From Pseudomonas graminis (lineage in GTDB: Bacteria > Pseudomonadota > Gammaproteobacteria > Pseudomonadales > Pseudomonadaceae), in NCBI RefSeq assembly GCF_002093745.1, contig NZ_MTSB01000005.1, positions 62,001-126,000 on the forward strand: DNA of 64,000 nt, written 5' to 3'. A model generated the notes under the pieces. That model worked only from the letters and a program-made list of their open reading frames with translations. It made no database searches and was not told the DNA's origin. Each line of letters starts with the position of its first letter. Within the stretch, counting starts at the first letter, position 1. This document shows positions 27,033 to 36,554 of this stretch, in pieces. The position numbers were made by a program, and so were the translations under genes.

Positions 27033-27920
27033 ATGCAATATGAAATCAATCACGCTGACCTTTCACTGGTATTGGCGCTGGTTCGGGGCCGGACGTTGGC
27101 GCGGGCTGCCGAACTTCTGCATGTCGATATTTCCACGGTATTCCGCTCGATCCGCCGCCTGGAAGCAGCGCTCGGCGCAGCGCTCTTCGAAAAAAATCGT
27201 CGCGGCTACATTCCCACCGACACGGCCCAGGCAATGGCCGAGCAGGCAGAACAGGCAGAAATGGCGCTCGCCGCTGCACGGGTGGCCTTGCAACAAGGTG
27301 AACACGTGGTCAGCGGCACGGTTCGCCTGACCTGTACCGATGCCGTACTGCACAGCCTGCTGTTGCCGGCGCTCGCGACGTTCATGCCGCAGTACCCTGC
27401 CCTCACCCTTGAACTGGCGACCTCCAATGCGTTCGCCAACCTCAGTCGCCGGGATGCCGACATTGCGCTGCGCCTGACCAACTCGCCGCCCGAGCACCTG
27501 ATCGGACGATGCCTGGGCAGTGCCGACTACCTCATCTGCGGTCGCGCCGACTACCGCGAGGCACTGGCGCAGAACCCTGCCTCGGTGCCGTGGATCAGCC
27601 CGGACGACTCGATGCCGGACCACCCCTCGGTGATCTGGCGCAAGCAGGCGTTCCCGGCCGTCATACCGCGCTACCGCTGCAGCAGCATGTCGGCCGTTTC
27701 TCAATTGGTCACTGCGGGGATGGGCGTGGCGGCGATAACGGACTTTACGGCCCGAAGCCTCACCGGCGTGGAGTGCCTGAGCGAACCACTGGCGGGTTGC
27801 CGCACCGACTTGTGGCTGCTGACCCGCCCTGACTGCCGGGCACTGCGCTCTGTCCAGACGTTGCTGGAAGCGATGGCGCCCTTGTTACGAGCGGCGCTGG
27901 TGGCCGACGCAGCACGCTGA
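27033..27920 (+). CDS. LysR-family transcriptional regulator
   Basis: A 295-residue LysR protein. The helix-turn-helix is at about 8-50 (LARAAELLHVDISTVFRSIRRLEAAL), followed by the linker helix and an effector-binding domain from about 90 (VSGTVRLTCTDAVLHSLLLPAL). It is divergent from the puuD-like gene and upstream of vanA, but VanAB is normally controlled by the GntR-type VanR. The target is probably the divergent puuD-like gene or itself. ATG 27033 follows GGGAA. Confidence 0.88.
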   Translation: MQYEINHADLSLVLALVRGRTLARAAELLHVDISTVFRSIRRLEAALGAALFEKNRRGYIPTDTAQAMAEQAEQAEMALAAARVALQQGEHVVSGTVRLTCTDAVLHSLLLPALATFMPQYPALTLELATSNAFANLSRRDADIALRLTNSPPEHLIGRCLGSADYLICGRADYREALAQNPASVPWISPDDSMPDHPSVIWRKQAFPAVIPRYRCSSMSAVSQLVTAGMGVAAITDFTARSLTGVECLSEPLAGCRTDLWLLTRPDCRALRSVQTLLEAMAPLLRAALVADAAR

Positions 27921-27928
27921 CCAGGTCG

Positions 27929-28066
27929 CTGTGGATCCATTAAATAATAGTTAATCAAATTAATCATTGGATTAATGCCTTTCCTGTGGCATTAATGAAC
28001 TCAAGGAAATCAAGTGCTCATCCCTGTGGATCCATAAGACCAATAACCGAACCGTGGAGAACCCTC
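27929..28066 (+). promoter_or_regulatory. vanAB promoter region with two VanR-type operators
   Basis: The 12-base sequence CTGTGGATCCAT occurs at 27929-27940 and again at 28024-28035, each centred on the palindrome TGGATCCA. GntR-type VanR proteins of other bacteria bind ATTGGATCCAAT-like sites near vanA, so these flank the likely promoter, which lies in the AT-rich stretch between them. The downstream site ends about 30 bp before the vanA start codon. Confidence 0.65.
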
Positions 28067-29131
28067 ATGCACCCGAAAAATGCGTGGTATGTCGCTTGCA
28101 CTGCTGACGAGATCACCGACAAGCCGCTCGGCCGTCAGATCTGCAACGAGAAGATGGTGTTCTACCGTGATCAGCACCAGCAGATCGTCGCCGTCGAAGA
28201 CTTCTGCCCGCACCGGGGCGCTCCGCTGTCGCTGGGTTATGTCGAGAACGGGCAGTTGGTGTGCGGTTACCACGGGCTGGTGATGGGCGGCGACGGCAAG
28301 ACCGTCTCGATGCCTGGCCAGCGGGTTCGGGGTTTTCCCTGCAACAAGACCTTCGCGGCCGTCGAGCGTTATGGCTTTATCTGGGTATGGCCGGGCGACC
28401 GGGAAAAAGCCGACCCCGCCCTCATCCACCATCTGGAATGGGCAGTCAGTGATGAATGGGCCTACGGCGGCGGTCTGTTTCATATCCAGTGTGACTACCG
28501 CCTGATGATCGATAACCTGATGGACCTCACTCACGAAACCTACGTGCATGCGTCAAGCATCGGCCAGAAGGAAATCGACGAAGCGCCACCTGTCACCACC
28601 GTCGAAGGCGAAGAAGTCGTCACCGCACGGCACATGGAAAACATCATGCCGCCGCCCTTCTGGCAAATGGCCTTGCGCGGCAATAACCTCGCAGATGACG
28701 TACCGGTTGATCGCTGGCAGATTTGCCGCTTCACCCCGCCCAGCCACGTCATGATCGAAGTGGGTGTGGCGCACGCGGGCAAAGGCGGCTATCACGCGCC
28801 GCACGACGTCAAGGCCTCGAGCATCGTCGTCGATTTCATCACCCCCGAAACCGATACCTCCATCTGGTACTTCTGGGGCATGGCACGCAACTTCAACCCC
28901 GGTGATGAGCAACTGACAGCCACGGTCCGCGAAGGCCAGCGCAAGATTTTCAGCGAAGACCTGGAGATGCTCGAACGCCAGCAACAGAACCTGCTTCAAC
29001 ACCCTCATCGCAACCTGCTCAAGCTCAACATTGATGCGGGCGGCGTGCAGTCACGCAAGATTCTGGAGCGCCTGATCGCTGCCGAACAGGCCAGTACGGG
29101 TGAACAGATTCCGGTCATGGCCACCAAGTGA
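28067..29131 (+). CDS. vanA: Vanillate O-demethylase, oxygenase subunit
   Basis: Rieske non-heme iron oxygenase that demethylates vanillate to protocatechuate and formaldehyde. The Rieske cluster ligands are C47, H49, C66 and H69 (CPHRGAPLSLGY and VCGYHG); the mononuclear iron site lies around NLMDLTHETYVH. I use ATG 28067, preceded by GGAGA, giving 354 residues as usual for VanA; an earlier in-frame start at 27986 overlaps the operator. It is followed by vanB and acts after the ferulate genes at 46-52 kb. Confidence 0.95.
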   Translation: MHPKNAWYVACTADEITDKPLGRQICNEKMVFYRDQHQQIVAVEDFCPHRGAPLSLGYVENGQLVCGYHGLVMGGDGKTVSMPGQRVRGFPCNKTFAAVERYGFIWVWPGDREKADPALIHHLEWAVSDEWAYGGGLFHIQCDYRLMIDNLMDLTHETYVHASSIGQKEIDEAPPVTTVEGEEVVTARHMENIMPPPFWQMALRGNNLADDVPVDRWQICRFTPPSHVMIEVGVAHAGKGGYHAPHDVKASSIVVDFITPETDTSIWYFWGMARNFNPGDEQLTATVREGQRKIFSEDLEMLERQQQNLLQHPHRNLLKLNIDAGGVQSRKILERLIAAEQASTGEQIPVMATK

Positions 29132-29203
29132 CCGGTGCGACCAGGGCCACAAGCCTTGAAAACAATCAGAAGTGACCCTGCGGCGGTCACCCGAGGAACC
29201 ATC

Positions 29204-30154
29204 ATGATCGACGTGACCGTGTCATCGCGCAACGACGAGGCGCTGGATATCTGCAGTTTTGAACTGGTGCGCACCGATGGCGAGCCGCTACCGCCTTTCA
29301 CGGCCGGCGCGCACATCGACGTTCACCTGCCTGACGGTCTGATTCGACAATATTCGCTGTGCAACGCCCCCGACGAGCGTCACCGTTACCTGATCGGCGT
29401 ACTCAACGACCCGGCCTCACGCGGCGGGTCGCGCAGCCTGCATCAACAGATCCAGCCGGGCGCATCGTTACGCATCAGCGAACCGCGCAACCTGTTCCCA
29501 CTGGCCGCGAACAGCCGTCGCACGTTGTTGTTTGGTGGTGGTATCGGCATTACGCCCATCCTGTGCATGGCTGAGCAACTGGCAATGGACGGTGCGGATT
29601 TCGACCTGCACTACTGCATACGCTCCGCCGAACGCGGCGCTTTTATCGAGCGTTTGAAGCAGTCACGCTTTGCCGATCGGGTAACGCTGCACCTCGATGA
29701 ACAACCGGGCACGGCACTGAACGCCGCCCAAGTGCTGGCCGACCCACTGCCCGACACCCACTTGTACGTCTGTGGCCCGGGTGGCTTCATGCAGCACATC
29801 CTCGACAGCGCCCGTGCGGCGGGATGGTCTGAAGACAACATGCATCGGGAGCATTTTTCCGCCGAGCCGATAGACACCAGCAACGACGGCAGCTTTTCAA
29901 TCGAGATTGCCAGCACTGGCCAGGTGCTGGCCGTGCCGGCCAACAAGACCGTGGCTCAGGTGCTTGAAAGCCACGGTATCGACATTCCTCTGTCCTGCGA
30001 ACAAGGCGTCTGCGGCACATGCCTGACACGGGTATTGAAAGGCATCCCCGATCACCGGGATCTGTTTCTGACCGAAGACGAGCAAGCGCTCAACGACCAG
30101 TTCACGCCCTGCTGCTCGCGCTCCAGAACGCCCCTGCTGGTACTCGATATCTGA
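29204..30154 (+). CDS. vanB: Vanillate O-demethylase, reductase subunit
   Basis: Phthalate-dioxygenase-reductase type protein of 316 residues: FMN-binding barrel (RQYSLCNAP), NAD-binding domain (FGGGIGITPILCMAE) and C-terminal plant-type [2Fe-2S] domain (CEQGVCGTCLTRV and a final CCSRS). It passes electrons from NADH to VanA. ATG 29204 follows GAGGAA, 72 bp after vanA. Its stop abuts that of the convergent vanR with no gap. Confidence 0.95.
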   Translation: MIDVTVSSRNDEALDICSFELVRTDGEPLPPFTAGAHIDVHLPDGLIRQYSLCNAPDERHRYLIGVLNDPASRGGSRSLHQQIQPGASLRISEPRNLFPLAANSRRTLLFGGGIGITPILCMAEQLAMDGADFDLHYCIRSAERGAFIERLKQSRFADRVTLHLDEQPGTALNAAQVLADPLPDTHLYVCGPGGFMQHILDSARAAGWSEDNMHREHFSAEPIDTSNDGSFSIEIASTGQVLAVPANKTVAQVLESHGIDIPLSCEQGVCGTCLTRVLKGIPDHRDLFLTEDEQALNDQFTPCCSRSRTPLLVLDI

Positions 30155-30865
30155 TCAGTCGGCGGGCTGGATGACCTTCATGCGATCAGGCACGCCTGCG
30201 CCGAATATCTCGGCATAACGCAGCGTGGCATTGGCGTGCTCACGCATGATGGCTTCAGCGCGGGCACTCTGGCCATTGATCAGCGCATCCACCACAGCGT
30301 GATGCTGCATGTGCGCGAAATTGAAGCGCCGGTATTCGCGAATCAGGTTGTTGCGATCCACAGCCAGTGCCGTGACCGACGCAAAAGGCAGGTGATCGTT
30401 ACGTGCCAGCGCATCGGCAATGGCCCGGTTGCCGCTGCCTTCCACAATCACGCGGTGCAAGCGCATGTTCAGGTCGTGATAGACCTCAAGATCATCTTCG
30501 GTGACGTGGCCCTTTTCGAACAGCGAGTCCCCCAGATCCAGACAGGCCTGAAGCTCCTCCCGGGCTTGCTGCGTCAATCCGCGCTCGGCCAGCTGCCGTG
30601 CCGCCAGCCCCTCCAGCACACCGCGCACATCCACCGCGCCGGCGATCTCTTGCGGGGTGATCGAGCGTACCTGAAAACCGCGTCCGCCAAAGGGCACAAG
30701 CAAGCCTTCCTGCTCCAGCGTGCGGAACGCCATGCGCACCGGCATGCGAGAAACGCCGAACAATTCGGCAGTCGGCACTTCCATCAACCGTTCGCCAGCC
30801 GCCAGCTCGCCTGATGCGATCATCTTGCGCAGTGCGACAAGCACGGTCTGTCCGGGTTTGCTCAT
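30155..30865 (-). CDS. vanR: GntR-family repressor of vanAB
   Basis: The 236-residue FadR-subfamily regulator has a winged helix at about 5-70 (AELFGVSRMPVRMAFRTLEQEGLL) and an all-helical FCD effector domain from about 80, including RLHRVIVEGSGNRAIADAL. VanR represses vanAB and is released by vanillate. It converges directly on vanB, an arrangement common in Pseudomonas, and the two TGGATCCA sites upstream of vanA are its likely targets. Confidence 0.88.
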   Translation of the reverse strand: MSKPGQTVLVALRKMIASGELAAGERLMEVPTAELFGVSRMPVRMAFRTLEQEGLLVPFGGRGFQVRSITPQEIAGAVDVRGVLEGLAARQLAERGLTQQAREELQACLDLGDSLFEKGHVTEDDLEVYHDLNMRLHRVIVEGSGNRAIADALARNDHLPFASVTALAVDRNNLIREYRRFNFAHMQHHAVVDALINGQSARAEAIMREHANATLRYAEIFGAGVPDRMKVIQPAD

Positions 30866-30940
30866 GAAAAGGGTCCGGTAGGCATCGAAAAATGCATCTT
30901 ACCCCACTCACGCACCGGTGAACGGTTCAAGCACAGCCGA

Positions 30941-32911
30941 TCAGATACGGCACGAGGCTGCATAGCCAAACGTGCGCTCGTCATCCGGCGTTTCAATCCA
31001 GACCAGGGTCTCTTCAAAACTGATCGGCGGACTGTAAAAGTAGCCTTGCACCATCGTACAGCCCAGGCTCGTCAACGCATTCAGTTCATCCTGCGTCTCG
31101 ACGCCTTCGATCACGCAGCCCAGCGACATGTCCAGACTCAGGGCAACCAGCGACTTGACGATCTTGTAACTGGCCGGGTTGTCATGCACGCCGGTCACAA
31201 AGCTGCGGTCGATCTTCAGCTTGGTCAATGCCAGGGCGTGCAACTGACTGAGGCTGGAGTAGCCGGTGCCAAAGTCGTCCAGCGAAATGCCGCAGCCCAG
31301 TTGGCGAAACTGGGCAATGGCTTGTTGAACCTGGCCGATGTCCTGCATAACGGCAGTTTCAGTGATCTCCAGATCAAGACGTGAGGCATCGAACCCGCTG
31401 TTTTCGATAATCTCGACAATGCTGTTGACGCTTTCCCAAGTGGCGCAGTCGTGTGCCGACAGATTGAACGAGAGCCTGATCGGTGATGGCCAGGACAGCG
31501 CTTTCTGCAACGCGTGGGTCAGTAAAGGCGCTGTCAGTTTGTTGATCATGCCGATCCGTTCGGCAATCGGGATGAAGTGCGCGGGCGACACCGCCCCGAG
31601 TTCAGGGCTGTTCCAGCGAGCGAGCGCTTCGAACGCGACCGTTTCACGCGTACAGCTTTCAATGATCGGCTGAAACAGGACATGAAACTCGGTGTCCAGG
31701 TTCGCCCGCCGCAACGCCTGTTCGGTCACGCCATCAGCGTGCAACTGCTCACGGTGACTGGATGAAAACAGGCACGTGGACCCCGGGTTATGGTTCTTGC
31801 CTTGGTAAAGGGCGTAATCCGCGTATTCAAACAGTTGGGTGGCATTATCGGCGGTGGCCGGAAACGTCGCGAAGCCCAAAGTGGCACCGATCTGGATCGG
31901 CATGTCCGACAACTCGAAACTTTCATGCATCAACGCACAGAGATGCTTGCCGAACATCAGCAATGCCTCGTTGCTGATGTCGCCTTTGATGACCAGCGCG
32001 AACTCATCGCCCCCCAGTCGAGAAACATGCACTGTGTCGCTGGCGGCAGTGGTCAGACGCTCGGCAACCAGCATCAGCATCCGGTCGCCGATACGATGGC
32101 CGTAAAGGTCGTTGACCGGTTTGAACCCGTCCAGGTCCAGCACGCCCACTGCCAGCCCGCTGCCCTGCGCCAGCGCCTCGTTCATCGCAGCGTCCAGCGT
32201 CTGGAAAAACTGCCGCCGATTGGGCAGCCCGGTCAGGCTGTCCTGATTGGCCAGCAACAGGTTTTCATTGCTCAGTTGTTCAGTTCTGACCTGCACGTCC
32301 ACCAGACTGGTGAAGTCGCGGTATTGATAGCGAAGAATGATCAACATACCAATCGACACCAGCACGATATTGGCCGCTGTCGCAATGAACGTGATGTTGT
32401 GTGTCGAAGCGAAGAAAATAACGAACGCTGTATTGACGATCACAGCCGTGGTCAAGGCGGCGGGTTGCAAATGCATCATGCAAAAGATGCAGACAATCAC
32501 CGTGATCCCCATGAAGAACGCAACGTGCGCCTGGGTGTAAGCATCGCCATAGGGATAAAGCGACAATGACCATCCCGCAAAAGCGGCGGCGATAATACCC
32601 GCCAGCACATTAGTGCCACGCAACGTGGCCAGAATCGTACCGGGGGCCGGCGCGGGCCTGTTTACTGTCAGTAGCCACTTGCGCGCGCGGATACCGCACA
32701 CCACCGTCAGAACGGTCGGCACTAACAACGTCAGCCACACGGGAGCGGTTGCCCAATGCGTAAACGCGAGCGCCCAGGTGTTGACCAGCAGCACGAAGTA
32801 CATCAGGGGCAATTGTCGGGACAATGCAACGTATTGGGCCTGCAACAGCCTCGGGTTACCGGAAGGCACAGACATCAGGGTGCGCAAGGCACCCGGGAGT
32901 TTTCTCAGCAT
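30941..32911 (-). CDS. Membrane-bound GGDEF-EAL cyclic-di-GMP enzyme
   Basis: The 656-residue protein has five or six N-terminal hydrophobic helices (35-200), then a diguanylate cyclase domain with intact RLGGDEF (300-304) and a phosphodiesterase domain with intact FEALARW (428-430), plus DDFGTGYSSL and the IEGVET loop. The RxxD inhibitory site is not visible just before GGDEF. Both activities may therefore be present, with no obvious product feedback at the cyclase. No dedicated sensor domain other than the membrane part is recognised. Stands alone. Confidence 0.92.
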   Translation of the reverse strand: MLRKLPGALRTLMSVPSGNPRLLQAQYVALSRQLPLMYFVLLVNTWALAFTHWATAPVWLTLLVPTVLTVVCGIRARKWLLTVNRPAPAPGTILATLRGTNVLAGIIAAAFAGWSLSLYPYGDAYTQAHVAFFMGITVIVCIFCMMHLQPAALTTAVIVNTAFVIFFASTHNITFIATAANIVLVSIGMLIILRYQYRDFTSLVDVQVRTEQLSNENLLLANQDSLTGLPNRRQFFQTLDAAMNEALAQGSGLAVGVLDLDGFKPVNDLYGHRIGDRMLMLVAERLTTAASDTVHVSRLGGDEFALVIKGDISNEALLMFGKHLCALMHESFELSDMPIQIGATLGFATFPATADNATQLFEYADYALYQGKNHNPGSTCLFSSSHREQLHADGVTEQALRRANLDTEFHVLFQPIIESCTRETVAFEALARWNSPELGAVSPAHFIPIAERIGMINKLTAPLLTHALQKALSWPSPIRLSFNLSAHDCATWESVNSIVEIIENSGFDASRLDLEITETAVMQDIGQVQQAIAQFRQLGCGISLDDFGTGYSSLSQLHALALTKLKIDRSFVTGVHDNPASYKIVKSLVALSLDMSLGCVIEGVETQDELNALTSLGCTMVQGYFYSPPISFEETLVWIETPDDERTFGYAASCRI

Positions 32912-33324
32912 CGCAAGGCTTCTCTGTCACTACAGTCAAAGCGCACGTGGCTTGCTGCTCATCATGCGAGTCAGGCCATAACCTGCTCACCTGTCATGCT
33001 CTCGGCAGGTGTGATTAATTCTTTACGGTAAAACCGAACCACGCATCGGTTTTAAATAAAATAAACAGGCTGTCACTCGTCCAGCACCTGTTCGACCCTG
33101 ATGTCTGGCGCAGGTAAAGAACAATAAAACTAAGACAGCCGGATCTCGCAGACATTCAAAAACGGTATAAAAGACCGCGCAAGGCGTCAGACAACGTTTC
33201 ATTCGACGCCTTTATAACGTTTGTCCGGTCATCACACAGGAGGCACACAGCGCCGTGAAATACATGCCAACGTGAAAGTTGGCACACTTATCAACCGGGT
33301 TGGTATTAATCGATAAACACGCGC
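32912..33324. other. 413-bp intergenic region with hairpins
   Basis: No confident gene. It includes the promoter of the leftward GGDEF-EAL gene. On the right are AAGGCGTC/GACGCCTT (33181-33188, 33205-33212) and a perfect hairpin TGCCAAC-GTGAAA-GTTGGCA (33266-33285). A good ribosome site (AGGAGG, 33239-33244) precedes a six-codon reading frame, GTG AAA TAC ATG CCA ACG TGA, that runs into that hairpin; no rightward gene follows. A small RNA is possible. Confidence 0.3.
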
Positions 33325-34017
33325 TCAATTAGCCGCCACCTGCGCCTGGTCGGCTTGCATCACCAGCGACTTGAGCGACACATCGAACTGCTTCAACGCA
33401 TTCACCTGAAGTTCACGCTGTTGATCGATCTGCGCAGCAATCTCGGGAGCGGCCTTGCCTTTCACCCAGACTGACGTCATTTCCTTCACCACTTCGCCTT
33501 CCGCCTTGCCGATATAGCGCAGATTGCTGTCGTAAAACCGCGCCATGAAACGCGCTTCGACCTGACTGTTGCGCTTGCTCACCAACCGGTTATAAGTGTC
33601 GAGCATCACCACCACGTCCGGGCGCGCCTGCATCAATGCATCCAGGTTGTCGTAGACCGTCACCGAAGCAAACTCTTTCTTCAGCGAACCCACTAGCCAG
33701 TCGGTGGCCAGTTCAGGATCTGAACTGCTGATGAATGCATTGCGGATGCGTGAATCAAGCTCGCCGTTCTTCCCGCTTCTGAGCGCAACCGAGTGGTAGT
33801 TGTTCAGGTACTGAAGATTGCTGACGGTGTTTTCGCTGTACAGCACACCCACCGATTGAGTGTGTTGAAGGCTGGCGGCACTGTCGACGACGGGCGCGAA
33901 ATGGCAAGACTGTTCGGAGGTGGTAGTGGCGGAAGAGACGGCCGCACCGGCAGGTGCCGTGAAGGCAACACTGGTGCTTAATACGGCAGCAAGCGTCAAC
34001 AGAGTGAACATTCTCAT
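33325..34017 (-). CDS. Secreted/periplasmic protein of unknown function
   Basis: The 230-residue product starts with a signal peptide (MRMFTLLTLAAVLSTSVAF, probable cleavage after AGAA near residue 26). The mature part is mostly charged and helical; SVGVLYSENTVSNLQYL and PDVVVMLDTYNRLV suggest an alpha/beta domain. I do not recognise the family. It is a single gene, separated from a LysR gene that converges on neither side. Confidence 0.7.
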   Translation of the reverse strand: MRMFTLLTLAAVLSTSVAFTAPAGAAVSSATTTSEQSCHFAPVVDSAASLQHTQSVGVLYSENTVSNLQYLNNYHSVALRSGKNGELDSRIRNAFISSSDPELATDWLVGSLKKEFASVTVYDNLDALMQARPDVVVMLDTYNRLVSKRNSQVEARFMARFYDSNLRYIGKAEGEVVKEMTSVWVKGKAAPEIAAQIDQQRELQVNALKQFDVSLKSLVMQADQAQVAAN

Positions 34018-34155
34018 CGCGTCGTCTCCCTTGGAGCAAGTGGCTATGACGCCATCCTCCTCCTTTGCCGGAAAAACAGAACTTGCCTTGCTTGATGATG
34101 ACTATCGACTGAACAAATGATAGTTGATGCCCACCACCTGCAAGGTGTTTCAGAC

Positions 34156-35055
34156 TTATTTTTCATCCGGCCTCACGGCCGCACGAATCGCTTCAAGCAG
34201 CATCCTGCAAGCCGGATTGTCATTGTCCGAACGCCAGACCAGATGCAGTTCGCTTTGCACCCCCTCGCCCAGATCAATGCCACGAAAAACAACATCCTTG
34301 AACACCACATTGGTCGCGCAACGCGGCACCAGTGCCAGGCCCATGCCAGCATTGACCAACGCCAGGATAGTCAGTGACGACCCAAGCCATTGGACATACT
34401 CCGGAGCCACTCGTGCCGAACGAAACATACCGGTCAGCAGTTCGTTGAACGGCGGGTAGGCCGAGTGCGAATACATCAGAAAAGGAACGCCATCGAGATC
34501 TGCAACGCCCACAGCGTCGGCACGGGCCAACGGGTGGTTGCGCGGGACCGCCAGTACAAAAGGCTCACGCACCAGGCACTCGCTCTCATAGCCCGGCTGG
34601 AACAGTGGCGCACGGACAATGCCCAGATCGATGCGCCGCGCCCTCAACGCTTCATGCTGCTGGTAGGTGTTCATTTCCGTCAGGGAAATTTTCACTTGCG
34701 GCTGCTTGAGCCGCGCTTCGGCGATCACTCTCGGCAGAAACTCATACACCGCGCTTCCCACAAAGCTGATGGTCACCGAACCGATATCCCCCTCCGCGAA
34801 GCGCCGGGCAGAAATGGCCGCTTGCTGCGCCCGCTCCAGCAGGGTCTGGGCTTCGATGAAAAACGCCCGGCCTGCGGCCGTCAATGCCACGCTGCGGGTG
34901 CTGCGCGTGAGCAGTTCGACGCCGAGGTTATGTTCCAGCAACTGAATCTGCCGGCTCAGCGGTGGCTGAGTCATGTTGAGTCGTTCGGCAGCACGGCGAA
35001 AATTCAGCTCTGTCGCCACCGTGGTAAAGCAGCGCAATTGCGAAAGCTCAAACAT
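34156..35055 (-). CDS. LysR-family transcriptional regulator (CatR/BenM-like)
   Basis: Helix-turn-helix at about 2-50 (ELSQLRCFTTVATELNFRRAAERLNMTQ context), then an effector domain with VGSAVYEFLPRVIAEARLKQP and AVPRNHPLA. The product is 299 residues from ATG 35055, which has a GGA ribosome site; an upstream start at 35079 adds eight residues. It is divergent from the sugar-acid permease/dehydratase pair and probably controls it. Confidence 0.9.
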   Translation of the reverse strand: MFELSQLRCFTTVATELNFRRAAERLNMTQPPLSRQIQLLEHNLGVELLTRSTRSVALTAAGRAFFIEAQTLLERAQQAAISARRFAEGDIGSVTISFVGSAVYEFLPRVIAEARLKQPQVKISLTEMNTYQQHEALRARRIDLGIVRAPLFQPGYESECLVREPFVLAVPRNHPLARADAVGVADLDGVPFLMYSHSAYPPFNELLTGMFRSARVAPEYVQWLGSSLTILALVNAGMGLALVPRCATNVVFKDVVFRGIDLGEGVQSELHLVWRSDNDNPACRMLLEAIRAAVRPDEK

Positions 35056-35162
35056 TGATCCATTCCGGGTATCAATCAAGTCAATAACTAGATTAGACGG
35101 GAATAATCAACGCGTCCATGATCGGCTCATCCCTCAAAAAAACAATGAATGGGAGTCGCCTC

Positions 35163-36536
35163 TTGAATACCGCCCCTTACACGCCGGACGTCACGGTGCT
35201 TGCCCGTGCAGCCTCCAAAGTGAAACGCCACGTGTTGCCGCTGTTCGTGGTGATGTTCATCGTCAACTACATCGACCGGGTCAACATTGGCTTTGTGCGC
35301 AGCCATCTGGAAACCGATCTGGGCATCGGCGCTGCGGCTTACGGGCTGGGTGCCGGGTTGTTCTTTGTCGGTTATGCGCTGTTTGAAGTGCCGTCCAATA
35401 TGCTGCTGCAGCGCTACGGCGCCCGCGCCTGGCTGACCCGCATCATGTTCACTTGGGGCGCCGCAGCAATGGCCATGGCCTTCGTGCAGGGCGAAACCAG
35501 CTTTTACGTGTTGCGCTTCATCCTTGGCGCGGCGGAAGCCGGTTTCTTTCCGGGGATCATTTACTACTTTACCCAGTGGCTGCCCTCCAGTGATCGTGGC
35601 AAGGCGATGGCGCTGTTTCTCAGTGGTTCAGCGATTGCGTCGGTCATCTCCGGCCCGGTATCGGGCGCGTTGCTCAGCGTGGAAGGGTTGAACCTGCATG
35701 GCTGGCAATGGATGTTTCTGATCGAGGGCTTCGCCTCCATTGCCCTGTGCGGCTTTGTCTGGTTCTGGTTGCAGTCGCATCCGCATGAAGCACGCTGGCT
35801 GAGCGATGAAGAAAAAACCGTACTGATCTCTGCCATCGCTGAAGAACAACGTCTGCGGGAGGCCAGCCAGACCGTCAGGCCATCGGTCTTCAGGTTGCTG
35901 GCTGACCGACAGATTCTGCTGTTCTGCTTCATCTACTTTTCGGTAGCGCTGACCATCTACGGCGCAACGTTCTGGCTGCCGAGCATGATCCGCAAAATGG
36001 GCAGCTTCAGCGATTTCGAGGTCGGCCTGTTCAACTCGGTGCCGTGGATCATCTCGATTGTCGCCATGTACGGTTTTGCCGCCCTTGCCGCGCGCTTCAA
36101 ACACCAACAGGCATGGGTTGCGGTCACGCTGGTGATTGCCTCTGTCGGCATGTTCATGTCGACCATTGGCGGTCCGGTATTCGCTTTTGTCGCTATCTGT
36201 TTCGCGGCAATCGGCTTCAAGGCCGCCTCCGCTCTGTTCTGGCCAATCCCTCAAGGCTACCTGGATGCACGCATCGCCGCAGCGGTGATCGCGCTGATCA
36301 ACTCCATCGGCAACCTGGGCGGTTTTGTGGCCCCCACCACTTTCGGTTTCCTGGAGCAGACCACCGGCTCGATTCAGGGTGGGCTGTACGGGCTGGCCGC
36401 CACGTCACTGCTGGCCGCCATCGTGATTTTCTTCGCCCGCACCACTCCGCGCGGTGACAAACGCCTCTCTGACACCGAGCCAGCCGCGTTGCACAACGCC
36501 GGTCCACTTGGCACCCCTTCCAGCCTCAAACCCTGA
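35163..36536 (+). CDS. MFS transporter, anion:cation symporter (ACS) family
   Basis: A twelve-helix permease of the GudP/GarP type. Signatures include FIVNYIDRVNIGFV in helix 1, GAAEAGFFPGIIYYFTQWLP in helix 4 and FWPIPQGYL near helix 10. ACS permeases carry hexuronates, glucarate, galactarate and aromatic acids. TTG 35163 is preceded by GGGAG at seven bases; ATG codons at 35145 and 35118 are in frame but lack ribosome sites. The dehydratase-like gene follows 18 bp after, so glucarate-type acids are the likely cargo. Confidence 0.9.
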   Translation: MNTAPYTPDVTVLARAASKVKRHVLPLFVVMFIVNYIDRVNIGFVRSHLETDLGIGAAAYGLGAGLFFVGYALFEVPSNMLLQRYGARAWLTRIMFTWGAAAMAMAFVQGETSFYVLRFILGAAEAGFFPGIIYYFTQWLPSSDRGKAMALFLSGSAIASVISGPVSGALLSVEGLNLHGWQWMFLIEGFASIALCGFVWFWLQSHPHEARWLSDEEKTVLISAIAEEQRLREASQTVRPSVFRLLADRQILLFCFIYFSVALTIYGATFWLPSMIRKMGSFSDFEVGLFNSVPWIISIVAMYGFAALAARFKHQQAWVAVTLVIASVGMFMSTIGGPVFAFVAICFAAIGFKAASALFWPIPQGYLDARIAAAVIALINSIGNLGGFVAPTTFGFLEQTTGSIQGGLYGLAATSLLAAIVIFFARTTPRGDKRLSDTEPAALHNAGPLGTPSSLKP

Positions 36537-36554
36537 CCCTCGGGAGACAGCCCT

